47,518 nucleotides of DNA, taken from Verrucomicrobiota bacterium (lineage in GTDB: Bacteria; Verrucomicrobiota; Verrucomicrobiia; Limisphaerales; UBA9464). The notes beneath the pieces were generated by a model that was not told the origin of the DNA, ran no database searches, and saw nothing but the letters and a program-made list of their open reading frames with translations. Shown here in pieces: positions 18,318-26,195 of the stretch. The stretch spans positions 1-47,518 of the forward strand of contig CANIZL010000049.1 of assembly GCA_947471985.1 (NCBI GenBank), given 5' to 3'. Both the position numbers and the translations under genes were made by a program. How positions within the stretch are numbered: position 1 is the first letter of the stretch; every line of letters begins with the position of its first letter.

Positions 18318-19100
18318 TTAATTCGCCAAGGTCCGTCCGGCGGCCCAGAAGAGTCCCCGCGAAACCATGTTCAGGTAGACCGGATCGCTGAACGTTTCGT
18401 CCGAGTGCCCGTAGGTCGTGCCAAAAACCCGGGCCTGACCATATTGATTGATCCACGCCACCGGGTAGGTGTGACCGTCTTGTTCGCTCACGGACGTCGC
18501 CAGGGCGTGGGCGTTGGGCCACAATTTTTCGATGATGTAGAGTTCATCCTTCGCAGTCACCCAATTTGAGGGAACCCCCTTCATAATCGGATGATTGGGT
18601 TGAACTGTCCGGACCGGGTAGCGGCTCTGGTGATCGTGCCGGCGACTGGTGACGCCGAGGAATTCGCGCCAATCATCCACGTCGGTGGCGCGGTAGGTGT
18701 GCATGGCGCAGTGAATCACCACCGCCGGCTTGCCGGCATGATGGGCGGCGGTGATGCGGCGCAGGTAGGCCGGCTCCTTCGTGTCGGCAAAGCACTCGTT
18801 GTGCACTACGACATCGAAGTCATCGGCCCAGTGTGAATTGTCGTAGAGCGGGATCATGGCCTGCGTGCCGTTACCGCCTTCATTCACCACCGTCCAGATG
18901 ACTTGGCCATACTTGGCCACAGCGTTGGTCAACTGGGCGCTTTGGAACGGGTAATTATGGCAGCACCCACCGGTGATCAATAACGCGCGGACGGGACGGA
19001 TCGACGTGGACGGGGACGCTGTGTGGGTGTCCTGGGAAACACAACCGGCGATGAGCAAGGTCACGCAACCGGCACCCAGAGCGAGCAGGCGGGGAATCAT
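18318..19100 (-). CDS. ThuA-domain lipoprotein
   Basis: 260 residues from the ATG at 19100. The N-terminus MIPRLLALGAGCVTLLIAGC is a lipoprotein signal, with Cys20 as the likely lipidated residue. After a short linker the ThuA fold begins with RALLITGGCCHNYPFQ, followed by VVHNECFADTKEPAYLRRI, AVVIHCAMHTYR, and GHSDETFSDPVYLNMVSRGLFWA. ThuA proteins are glutamine-amidotransferase-like and often occur beside Gfo/Idh proteins in sugar-degradation loci of this phylum; their reaction is poorly defined. The frame is open upstream to 19301, but this lacks a signal and overlaps the divergent apbE start. It is 148 bp from apbE on the other strand. Confidence 0.85.
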   Translation of the reverse strand: MIPRLLALGAGCVTLLIAGCVSQDTHTASPSTSIRPVRALLITGGCCHNYPFQSAQLTNAVAKYGQVIWTVVNEGGNGTQAMIPLYDNSHWADDFDVVVHNECFADTKEPAYLRRITAAHHAGKPAVVIHCAMHTYRATDVDDWREFLGVTSRRHDHQSRYPVRTVQPNHPIMKGVPSNWVTAKDELYIIEKLWPNAHALATSVSEQDGHTYPVAWINQYGQARVFGTTYGHSDETFSDPVYLNMVSRGLFWAAGRTLAN

Positions 19101-19247
19101 GGGGCAGCGTAGAAACCCCGTGGTGTTGCGGTCAATAATCTCCGCTGCGGGCGGGTGTCCGCTGCGTCGGGAATTTCCCTGTTGAAATTGCCGACGACAC
19201 GCCGGAGTGTGCCGCATTGAAATCGTCCACCCCCAGTCACCCGGTCC

Positions 19248-20243
19248 ATGAGCGGCGTCACTGACCCGTATCCGACGGCCGAGATCCGCGCGCGCATCCA
19301 CGCGGGCGCAACCATGTCCCTCGTCGGTGGCGGGCAGGAATTGCAGTTTACGGCGATGGGTACCCGCTGCCGGGTGAATTTTGTCCCTCCGCCGGGAAAA
19401 GCCCGGGTCACGGCCGAAGCGGTCGTGGACTGGGTGGCCGCGTTTGAGGCCAAATACAGCCGGTTTCTACCGCAATCCTTGGTGTCCCGGATTAACGCGG
19501 CGGCCGGGGGCGACTGGGTACCGTTGGATCCGGAGGCCGACCGACTGTTTGCTTTGTGCGATCAGTTGGTGTTTCTCACCCGGGGGATTCTGGATCCTAC
19601 CGCGCTGCCGTTGATCCGACTTTGGGATTGGAAAACCGGTCGAGTGCCCACGGATTTGGAAATCGAATCCGCCCGCTCCCTGGTGGGCTGGCGCCTCGTT
19701 GAACGCGAACCCGGGCGTTTGCGTCTTCCCCGCCCGGGCATGGCGCTGGATCTGGGCGGGATGGGCAAGGAATACGCCGTCGATCAAATTGTGGCGTTGC
19801 TGGCGCAGCGCGGCGTGACCAGTGCCATGGTGGACTTCGGCGCGGATGTCCGGGTGGCCGGACCGCCGCCGGACGGCCGACCGGCGTGGTTCATTGGGCT
19901 GGAGGATCCGGCTCGTCCCGGTAACGCCTGGACCGGATTGTCTGTCCGGAATGCCGCCGTGGCGTCCAGTGGTGATTATGTGCGAAAGTTTGAAATAGGT
20001 GGCCGCCGTTACGGTCATATCCTCGATCCGCGGACCGGTCGGCCGGTGGCCAACGGAGTTCGGGCGGTGAGTGTGATCGCACCCAGTTGTACCCAGGCGG
20101 GTATGTTGAGCACGGCGGCGTGCGTGCTGGGGGCGATCGATGGTTTACGTCTGTTGGAATCGGCGCCGGGAATTGCAGGTGCAATTGTCACCGAAACGGG
20201 CACCGTCACTACCAAGCGATTTTATGAACATGTTCCGTCGTAA
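19248..20243 (+). CDS. apbE: FAD:protein FMN transferase
   Basis: 331 residues. ApbE transfers FMN from FAD to a Thr in target flavoproteins such as NqrB/C or RnfG, using Mg2+. Family marks are AMGTRCRV near residue 37, ALDLGGMGKEYAVDQ (167-180) and YGHILDPRTGRPV (255-267) with the His-Asp ligand region. No signal peptide or lipobox is seen, unlike many ApbE proteins, so either this one acts in the cytoplasm or an alternative start is used; a later ATG at 19314 would begin MSLVGGGQELQ. Its end overlaps the thioredoxin gene by 20 bp, so the pair is likely translationally coupled. No flavin target is seen in the window. Confidence 0.9.
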   Translation: MSGVTDPYPTAEIRARIHAGATMSLVGGGQELQFTAMGTRCRVNFVPPPGKARVTAEAVVDWVAAFEAKYSRFLPQSLVSRINAAAGGDWVPLDPEADRLFALCDQLVFLTRGILDPTALPLIRLWDWKTGRVPTDLEIESARSLVGWRLVEREPGRLRLPRPGMALDLGGMGKEYAVDQIVALLAQRGVTSAMVDFGADVRVAGPPPDGRPAWFIGLEDPARPGNAWTGLSVRNAAVASSGDYVRKFEIGGRRYGHILDPRTGRPVANGVRAVSVIAPSCTQAGMLSTAACVLGAIDGLRLLESAPGIAGAIVTETGTVTTKRFYEHVPS

Positions 20244-20736
20244 TTACCTCGGCGCCACCTTGGCGTCCGTGATCCTCTCCGCCACCGCCCTGATCCCGGC
20301 CTTCGCCGCGGAATTGAAGCCGGGTGACGCGTTTCCCAGTCTTAAGGATGCCAAGCTGGAAGGCACACTGCCTGACACCGCCGGCAAGGTGGTGATCGTG
20401 GATTTCTGGGCCTCCTGGTGCGGCCCGTGCAAGCGGGCGCTGCCGATCCTCAAGGAGCTGCACCAGGACTACAAGGACAAGGGCGTGGTCATCGTTGCGG
20501 TCAGTCTGGATGAATCGAAGGCCGACATGGACGGCTACTTGAAGAAGAATCCGCTGCCGTTTGCCATCCTGCGGGATACCAAGGGCCAATTGGCGGAAAA
20601 GGCGCATGTGGAAGGCATTCCGGCGACGTTCATCCTCGGACCGGACGGCAAGGTCATTGAGGCGCACACCGGGTTTTCTCCGAGCATGAAGAAGGATTTC
20701 TCCAAGATCCTCGACGCGGCCTTGGCGAAAAAGTAG
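20224..20736 (+). CDS. TlpA/ResA-type thioredoxin-fold protein, exported
   Basis: 170 residues from the ATG at 20224 (ATG 20230 is also possible). The N-terminal 29 residues form a signal peptide (LGATLASVILSATALIPAFAA, cut before ELKPG). The thioredoxin fold shows VVIVDFWASWCGPC with Cys66 and Cys69, GIPATFILGPDGKV with the cis-Pro, and VAVSLDESKADM. By family it reduces disulfides in the periplasm, commonly in cytochrome c maturation. This is consistent with two haem-c proteins encoded a few kb downstream, but the connection is inference. It overlaps apbE by 20 bp and is followed by a convergent gene. Confidence 0.88.
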   Translation: MNMFRRNYLGATLASVILSATALIPAFAAELKPGDAFPSLKDAKLEGTLPDTAGKVVIVDFWASWCGPCKRALPILKELHQDYKDKGVVIVAVSLDESKADMDGYLKKNPLPFAILRDTKGQLAEKAHVEGIPATFILGPDGKVIEAHTGFSPSMKKDFSKILDAALAKK

Positions 20737-20747
20737 CCCGACACTCT

Positions 20748-20782
20748 TCGCGGGGTGTGCGGCCTCGGGCAGCACCCCGCGA
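20748..20782. terminator. Hairpin between convergent tlpA-like and TPR genes
   Basis: A perfect 10-bp stem, 20748-20757 with 20773-20782, around a 15-base loop, starting 12 bp after the thioredoxin stop and 13 bp before the end of the minus-strand TPR gene. There is no T-tract. It could end transcription from both sides. Confidence 0.45.
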
Positions 20783-20794
20783 GCGCGCCAGCGC

Positions 20795-21568
20795 CTACGG
20801 GCTCTGCGGCGCCATCTTCTGCTGGATCTCGCGGAGCAGCCGGCGGGCGATCTCCAGGTCGGGTCGGATTTTGAGCGCAGTCTGCAGCGGGCGGATTGCC
20901 TCCGGATAGTGCCCCATCTGCATATACGAGCGACCCAGATTGAACCAGGCGTCCGGGTATTCGGCGTTCAATTGGACGGCCCGATTAAATTCCTGGACGG
21001 CTTCCGGCAACTTCTGCTGCCGGGCCAAGGCGGTGCCGAGGTTGTTGTGATAGCTGGCGTTGTCCGGCACCTTCTGGAGGGCGGCTTCGAAATGTGGGAT
21101 CGCTTCCTCGATCCGCTTTTCCCGCACCAGGAGGTTGCCCAGATTGTTGTGGGCTTCCGCGTAATCCGGCACCAAGCGCAGGGCATCCTCGTAACTTTTG
21201 ATCGCGTCGGAATTGCGCCCGATCTGGCCGAGGAAGAAGGCGCGGGAAAAATGGGCTTCCTCGAAGTCGAGGTTCTTTTTGACGATTTCGTCCAGGCGCA
21301 GGACGGCCTCATTGGTTCGCCCCTGACGCCACAGACTTTCCGCCGCCTGCAATTCATCGGTCGCACCGGCGTGGTTGCCGACCTGCGGCAGCGGTGCCGT
21401 CCCTTGGGTGGGCGGCGTTGGAGTCTCAGCAGCTGTGGGGGGGGTGTTTGTGCCCGCGCCGTCGGTGATTCCCGTAGTCGGCGCGGTGGGCCGGCAGGCG
21501 GAAATCAGCACCGCCAGGCTCAACAGCCCGCCGAGATACGACCGTCCGGTCCAATCGGAAATCATCAT
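20795..21568 (-). CDS. Tetratricopeptide-repeat lipoprotein
   Basis: 257 residues. The N-terminus LGGLLSLAVLISAC is a lipoprotein signal with the Cys at 25. A Pro/Thr-rich stretch (about 26-70) tethers the globular part. From residue 76 there are about five TPR units of 34 residues, recognised by the pattern W/Y-x2-LG-x2-Y/F-x7-A (RNSDAIKSYEDALRLVPDYA, AHNNLGNLLVREKRIEEAI, SYHNNLGTALARQQKLPEAV, AWFNLGRSYMQMGHYPEAI). TPRs bind partner proteins, so this is probably a membrane-attached assembly factor. The target is unknown; its close divergent neighbour is another TPR-containing secreted protein. Confidence 0.85.
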   Translation of the reverse strand: MMISDWTGRSYLGGLLSLAVLISACRPTAPTTGITDGAGTNTPPTAAETPTPPTQGTAPLPQVGNHAGATDELQAAESLWRQGRTNEAVLRLDEIVKKNLDFEEAHFSRAFFLGQIGRNSDAIKSYEDALRLVPDYAEAHNNLGNLLVREKRIEEAIPHFEAALQKVPDNASYHNNLGTALARQQKLPEAVQEFNRAVQLNAEYPDAWFNLGRSYMQMGHYPEAIRPLQTALKIRPDLEIARRLLREIQQKMAPQSP

Positions 21569-21687
21569 GGGGACGTTTAGTCATCGGATTTGAACGAAGC
21601 CAGAGCAGACCCGAACCCGGTTCCCTTTGATTCCCCGCTGGATCGCCGGAGCGCAGGCGTTAACTTTCCCCCATCATTCATCAGCAA

Positions 21688-23580
21688 GTGCCATTATTTT
21701 GGGGTCGATCGCGGTCTCGTTCCGTTACGTTCCGAACGGTCCGAGCGGTCCGGACTCTGGCGCTGCGGGTTTGCCGGGAGCTGGCTGAGCGGTGCCAACC
21801 CGTTCTTCGGCCACTGGCGGCTGGATTCGGCCTCGCGGTCTCGGCGGCGGCTCCGATCACCTATCACGAACATATCGCGCCCATCCTGCTTAACGAATGT
21901 GCGCCGTGTCATCGGCCAGGCCAGCCGGGCCCGTTCCCCTTGCTCTCCTTCGCGGACGCCCGCAAGCACGCCACGGATATCGTGGAGGTCACGGCGCGGC
22001 GGCAAATGCCCCCGTGGTTGCCGGCCCCCGGCGAGGTAGCGTTTCTTGGGGAACGCCGATTGTCCGAAGCGCAGATTGAAACGATCCGACAATGGGTGGC
22101 GGGTGGCGCAAACGAGGGTGATCCCGCCCGGACTCCACCGATTCCCGCCTGGCCGCAAGGCGACTGGCATTTCGGTCCCCCGGATTTGATTGTGCGCATG
22201 CCGGCACCCTACATCGTGCCGGCGGGCGGCCGGGACATCTACCGGCACTTCATCTTGCCGATGAAACTGGACCGTCGTCGCTTTGTGGCGGCGTGGGAGT
22301 TTCGGCCCCGATCACGAACCGTGCATCACGCCTTCCTGCGCTTTGACCGCACCGGCGAGGCTCGGCGTCGGGATGTGCTGGATCCGGAACCGGGTTTCCC
22401 CGGAATGGATACGCCCGAGGGACTCAACTCGCCCGGTGGACATTTTGCCAGTTGGCAGCCGGGTGCCGCGCCGCGCCGAAATCGTCCGGGCTTGGTCTGG
22501 GCGCTGGAGCCGGGTGCGGATGTCGTGATCCAAATGCACCTGCAACCGCAGGGGAAGCCTGAACCGCTGGAGGCGGAGATCGGCTTTTATTTCACCGACA
22601 CACCGCCCACCAATGAACCGGTCAAGGTCGCCCTCAACAGTTATGCGATTGATATCCCGGCGGGATCCACCAATACGGTGGCGACGGACGAATATCTTCT
22701 GCCGGCGGATGCCGACCTGCTCGGGGTCCTGCCCCACACCCATTATCTGGGACGCCGCATCGAGGTGCGGGCATTGCTGCCGGACAAATCGGAAAAAGTG
22801 CTGCTGCTCATTCCGGAATGGGATTTTCGCTGGCAGGGGGATTACCAACTTCGCGAGCCCCTGGGGTTGCCGGCCGGAACCCGGGTGACGATGCGGGTGA
22901 GCTTCGACAATTCGCCCCGAAACCCCTTCAATCCGTCGTCGCCTCCGCAGCGGGTGCAGTTTGGACTTAACACCACGGACGAGATGGCCGAGGCCTGGCT
23001 GCAACTGCTCCCGCGGAACGCGGCGGGCAGTGCGCGGTATGCGGAATCCGGACGCAATCGGATTTCCCGGGATGTCCTGGCGTATAACCAGCAACGACTC
23101 CGGATCAATCCCAAGGATGGCGTGGCGATGGTCAATCTGGCGCGGGGCCTCTTGGTGCAGAACCGCGTGCCCGAAGCCCGGCAGCAGCTGCAGCAAGCAG
23201 TCGAAGTAGCACCCGATCTCGCGGAGGCCCATTACTACCTCGGGATCGTGCATCGGATGACCGGAAACCGGGCCGCCGCGCTGGCGGAGTTCCAGCGAGC
23301 GGTGCAGCTGAATCCCGCGCATGGAAAGGCCCACGGCAATCTGGGATTACTCTGGGTGGAGCGAAACCGGCTGACCGAGGCCGCCGCCGAATTTGAAGCC
23401 GCCTTGCGCGTCGACGGCACTGATACACTGGCGTTGGGTCTGCTGGGGGCCATTCGACTGCAACAGGGCCAGGTGGGGCCGGCGCTGACGTTGCTCACCA
23501 AGGCCGCGGAACTGGATCCCGACGACGCCGATATAAAGGCCAACCTGCACCTGGCCCGCCAGCGGCAACGCACGCCTTGA
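21688..23580 (+). CDS. Secreted haem-c / copper-monooxygenase-like / TPR protein
   Basis: 630 residues from a GTG start; the exact start is uncertain. A hydrophobic stretch, GFGLAVSAAAP (46-56), is a plausible end of a signal peptide. Residues 71-75 are CAPCH, a haem c attachment site, in a short cytochrome-like domain (55-150). Residues about 160-440 resemble the copper type II, ascorbate-dependent monooxygenase family (PHM/DBH): VHHAFLRF with His213-His214, VIQMHLQPQG with His284, LPHTHYLGRR with His350 and His352, and NTTDEMAEAWL with Met433. The C-terminal 190 residues contain four or so TPRs. The combination of haem and copper sites suggests an extracellular redox enzyme. The next gene on the same strand is also haem-c bearing and starts 74 bp later. 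Confidence 0.75.
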   Translation: MPLFWGRSRSRSVTFRTVRAVRTLALRVCRELAERCQPVLRPLAAGFGLAVSAAAPITYHEHIAPILLNECAPCHRPGQPGPFPLLSFADARKHATDIVEVTARRQMPPWLPAPGEVAFLGERRLSEAQIETIRQWVAGGANEGDPARTPPIPAWPQGDWHFGPPDLIVRMPAPYIVPAGGRDIYRHFILPMKLDRRRFVAAWEFRPRSRTVHHAFLRFDRTGEARRRDVLDPEPGFPGMDTPEGLNSPGGHFASWQPGAAPRRNRPGLVWALEPGADVVIQMHLQPQGKPEPLEAEIGFYFTDTPPTNEPVKVALNSYAIDIPAGSTNTVATDEYLLPADADLLGVLPHTHYLGRRIEVRALLPDKSEKVLLLIPEWDFRWQGDYQLREPLGLPAGTRVTMRVSFDNSPRNPFNPSSPPQRVQFGLNTTDEMAEAWLQLLPRNAAGSARYAESGRNRISRDVLAYNQQRLRINPKDGVAMVNLARGLLVQNRVPEARQQLQQAVEVAPDLAEAHYYLGIVHRMTGNRAAALAEFQRAVQLNPAHGKAHGNLGLLWVERNRLTEAAAEFEAALRVDGTDTLALGLLGAIRLQQGQVGPALTLLTKAAELDPDDADIKANLHLARQRQRTP

Positions 23581-23654
23581 AGGCAGATCGCTCCGAACTG
23601 GCCCGACGAGCGCACCGCTTGCCCTGAGGGCCCCGGAATCCATTGTCCCCACAC

Positions 23655-25358
23655 ATGCATCGCCGCTCCGTGCCGTCGAATCCTGCTGTCTCCCCCGAAA
23701 GGTGGACGGTTGGGTTTTCCTCCAGCCGTATCTGGCGCAAGGCGGCCTCCTCAGCGGCCGCCGCTCACCCGGCGCGAGGTCGGCAATGGCACGGGTCGCT
23801 CGGATTCCTCCGGCTTTGGAGTGTCCTCATCGGTTGTTTAGTTTCCCTCTCGACTCTCCCCGCGGCGGAACCCACGGGGGCCGAGGCCGCGGATCCCGCG
23901 GCGGTACTTCGCGGTGGGCAACTCGCGCGGACCTATTGCGTCACCTGTCACCTGTTTCCGGAACCGGAGGCCCTCGATCGTAAGACCTGGATGGAACAGG
24001 TCCTGCCTCGGATGAAATACCGACTGGGATTTTCCACCGCGAAATTGGAACAGAGCCCCAATATCAAGCTGCTCCGGGAACATCACCGGATTCCGCTAAC
24101 CCCGGTAATTTCGGAGGCGCAGTGGGTGGATCTCATTACCTATTACATTGTGCAATCTCCGGAGCAGTCCCTGCCGCAGGAGTCGGCCGGGGGCATTGAG
24201 TTGGGCGTGCCTGGTTTCCGGGCCGCTCCCCTGGCCAAGCGGCCCGGCGCGCCGGCGGTCACTGCGGTGAAGATCCTGCCGGGCGGGGGCGCGGTGTGGG
24301 CCGACGCCGGGGCGAAGGAGATTTCCTGGTTGGCGCGCTCTGGACAGGTTTCCCGCAGTGTCGCGATGACCAATCCGATCAGTGCCTTTCACTGGCTACC
24401 CGATGGGATTCTGGCCGCGGGCTTGGGGAGTTTTTCACCGTCCGACGCCCCGCGTGGTGCGGTATTCTGGCTGACCAATGCCGCGGCGTGGCAACCGGCC
24501 GCTCCGATCCTGTCCGGTTTGCCCCGAACCTCCGATGTGCAGTACGCGGATCTCAATGGCGATGGTCGGCCGGACTACGTTGTGAGTTGTTTTGGAAACA
24601 ATATCGGGCGTTTGTCGTGGTGGGAGAATCGCGTCAGCGGTCCCTTGGTGGAGCACGAACTTTTCGGTTTGCCGGGCACCCTGCGCACGGTGGTCGCGGA
24701 TTTCAATGGGGATGGCCATCCGGATATCGCCGCCCTGGTGGCGCAGGAGACGGAGGCTCTGTTTGTGTTTGTCGGTGACGGCAAGGGCGGCTTCGAGCGG
24801 CGCACGGTTTTTCAGCGGCCGCCCTACTGGGGGCACAGCTACTTTGAAGTCGCCGATTTCAACGGCGACGGGCGGCTGGATTTTCTCGTGAGTAACGGCG
24901 ACAACGGCGAATTCTCAGCTGCGGCGAAACGCTACCATGGCGTCCGGATCTATCTGGCCCAATCCGGGTTCCAATGGCGTGAAGCCGCGTTCCTGCCGAT
25001 GTATGGCGCCTACAAGGCGGTGGCCCGTGATTTTGATCACGATGGGGATCTGGACCTCGCCGCCATTTCCTACTTCCCGGATTATCAGCGGGCCCCGCGC
25101 GGGTCGTTTGTCTATTGGCGAAACGACGGCGGCTTCCGTTTTCCGGGCTTTACCTTTGCGGAGAGTGCCCTGGGACGGTGGTTGACGATGGATGCCGGGG
25201 ATTTTGACGGTGATGGCGATGACGATCTGGTGCTGGGATCGTATATCGAAGGTCCCACTGCGGTACCGGCCAAGCTCATGAAGGCGTGGCAGGAGGTCGG
25301 CCCGCCACTGATGCTCTTGGAGAATCTCGGGCGTGCGGCGCCGGGAGCTGGCAAGTAG
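23655..25358 (+). CDS. Haem-c protein with VCBS/FG-GAP propeller repeats
   Basis: 567 residues from the ATG at 23655 (a TTG at 23643 is possible). After a long N-terminal stretch, WSVLIGCLVSLSTLPAAEP looks like the signal-peptide end. CVTCH (residues 95-99) is a haem c site within a short cytochrome domain. The rest (about 180-550) has VCBS/FG-GAP repeats with calcium-loop motifs DLNGDGRPDYVV, DFNGDGHPDIAA, DFNGDGRLDFLVS, DFDHDGDLDLAA and DFDGDGDDDLVLG. Such repeats form beta-propellers in secreted enzymes and adhesins. It probably forms a pair with the upstream haem/copper protein, to which electrons could be passed; this is inference. Confidence 0.8.
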   Translation: MHRRSVPSNPAVSPERWTVGFSSSRIWRKAASSAAAAHPARGRQWHGSLGFLRLWSVLIGCLVSLSTLPAAEPTGAEAADPAAVLRGGQLARTYCVTCHLFPEPEALDRKTWMEQVLPRMKYRLGFSTAKLEQSPNIKLLREHHRIPLTPVISEAQWVDLITYYIVQSPEQSLPQESAGGIELGVPGFRAAPLAKRPGAPAVTAVKILPGGGAVWADAGAKEISWLARSGQVSRSVAMTNPISAFHWLPDGILAAGLGSFSPSDAPRGAVFWLTNAAAWQPAAPILSGLPRTSDVQYADLNGDGRPDYVVSCFGNNIGRLSWWENRVSGPLVEHELFGLPGTLRTVVADFNGDGHPDIAALVAQETEALFVFVGDGKGGFERRTVFQRPPYWGHSYFEVADFNGDGRLDFLVSNGDNGEFSAAAKRYHGVRIYLAQSGFQWREAAFLPMYGAYKAVARDFDHDGDLDLAAISYFPDYQRAPRGSFVYWRNDGGFRFPGFTFAESALGRWLTMDAGDFDGDGDDDLVLGSYIEGPTAVPAKLMKAWQEVGPPLMLLENLGRAAPGAGK

Positions 25359-25542
25359 GCGATCCTGGATGGGGTGAGAAGGCCGGGGCGGGGGAAGGCC
25401 GCCGGCCGGCGTTGACCGGGCGACACCACCGGGCTGTGGGGTGCGGGTTACACCCCATTGGAGGTTCCGGGTGGCCACGGATGTTTCCTGGGAATCTTAT
25501 CGCCGTCAGTTCGGCGGTGGATCTCATCGGGCTCTACCAATT

Positions 25543-25845
25543 ATGAAACATACCTATCTGGCCATTTTCACCCTCGCCGCCGCTCTCGTTGGGGGTTGCG
25601 ACAAGGACAAAGCGGCCATCGAAGAGAACAAGGAAGCCGCGAAGCAAGCCATCGACACCCGCAAGGATGCGGTGGATACCGCGGCGGCCGCGGCGAAAAA
25701 GCGGACGGATGTGGATGCCACCGTCGACAAGGCGCGGATCGAAGCAAACCAGGAGGCCGCCCAGGCGCAACTGGACGCCGACAAGAAAAAGGTCGAAGCC
25801 GCGGCCAAAGCCGAAAAGGCCCGGGTGGATGCGGAAAAGAAGTAG
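25543..25845 (+). CDS. Small Ala/Lys-rich lipoprotein with coiled coil
   Basis: 100 residues from the ATG at 25543. MKHTYLAIFTLAAALVGGC is a lipoprotein signal with Cys19. The mature part has almost no hydrophobic residues except Ala and is full of Lys, Glu and Asp in heptad-like order (AAAKKRTDVDATVDKARI, QAQLDADKKKVEAAAKA), so it should be a long helix or coiled coil. This is like Lpp-type or adhesin-spacer lipoproteins, but I recognise no specific family. It stands alone between the haem/VCBS gene and the first giant secreted protein. Confidence 0.7.
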   Translation: MKHTYLAIFTLAAALVGGCDKDKAAIEENKEAAKQAIDTRKDAVDTAAAAAKKRTDVDATVDKARIEANQEAAQAQLDADKKKVEAAAKAEKARVDAEKK

Positions 25846-26116
25846 TAGTTCACCCACTTGCGCCGGTCGTGCGGGCGCTGGGCGTCCAGGGGTCAGGGCG
25901 GTCGTTTGTCCTCGCCCCGAGTCGTATTTCACAGCCGACCTTGGCCCGAACGGGTGGGTCCGTCGGCCCGAAGGCCCGGGCGTACAATGACGATTCGATG
26001 CCGGCGGCGGGGGCCAAGTGGTGGGCATTGCGATTGACAAGGCCGGGGCGATTTCCCAAGCTCCGCACGCTCCCAGAATGCGTGGATTGTCCGGCGACGG
26101 GCAATTTAAGCGTCAG
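25846..26116. other. Intergenic leader upstream of first giant secreted protein
   Basis: 271 bp with no convincing gene; with the hairpin below it makes a 350-bp gene-free stretch. TTGACA occurs at 26034-26039, but no good -10 follows at normal spacing. The region likely contains the promoter for the gene at 26196. No terminator was seen for the lipoprotein gene. Confidence 0.4.
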
Positions 26117-26163
26117 CTATGACGTCTAGTATTGCCGTGTTGGCTGGTACCTAGACGTCATAG
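26117..26163 (+). repeat. 13-bp perfect inverted repeat / long hairpin in 5' leader
   Basis: CTATGACGTCTAG at 26117-26129 and its exact reverse complement CTAGACGTCATAG at 26151-26163 flank a 21-base spacer. Each arm contains GACGTC, itself a palindrome. In RNA the arms would close a stem of 13 bp, extended by a few A-U/G-U pairs. It ends 32 bp before the start codon, without a T-tract, so it is more likely an mRNA-stabilising or regulatory hairpin, or a paired operator, than a terminator. Confidence 0.65.
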
Positions 26164-26195
26164 GGGGGCGCTCTGTTCAAAATTAGGAACCAAAT

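Noticed and set aside
26034-26062. TTGACA as a -35 promoter box for the first giant gene
   Set aside because: No acceptable -10 element occurs 15-19 bp downstream.
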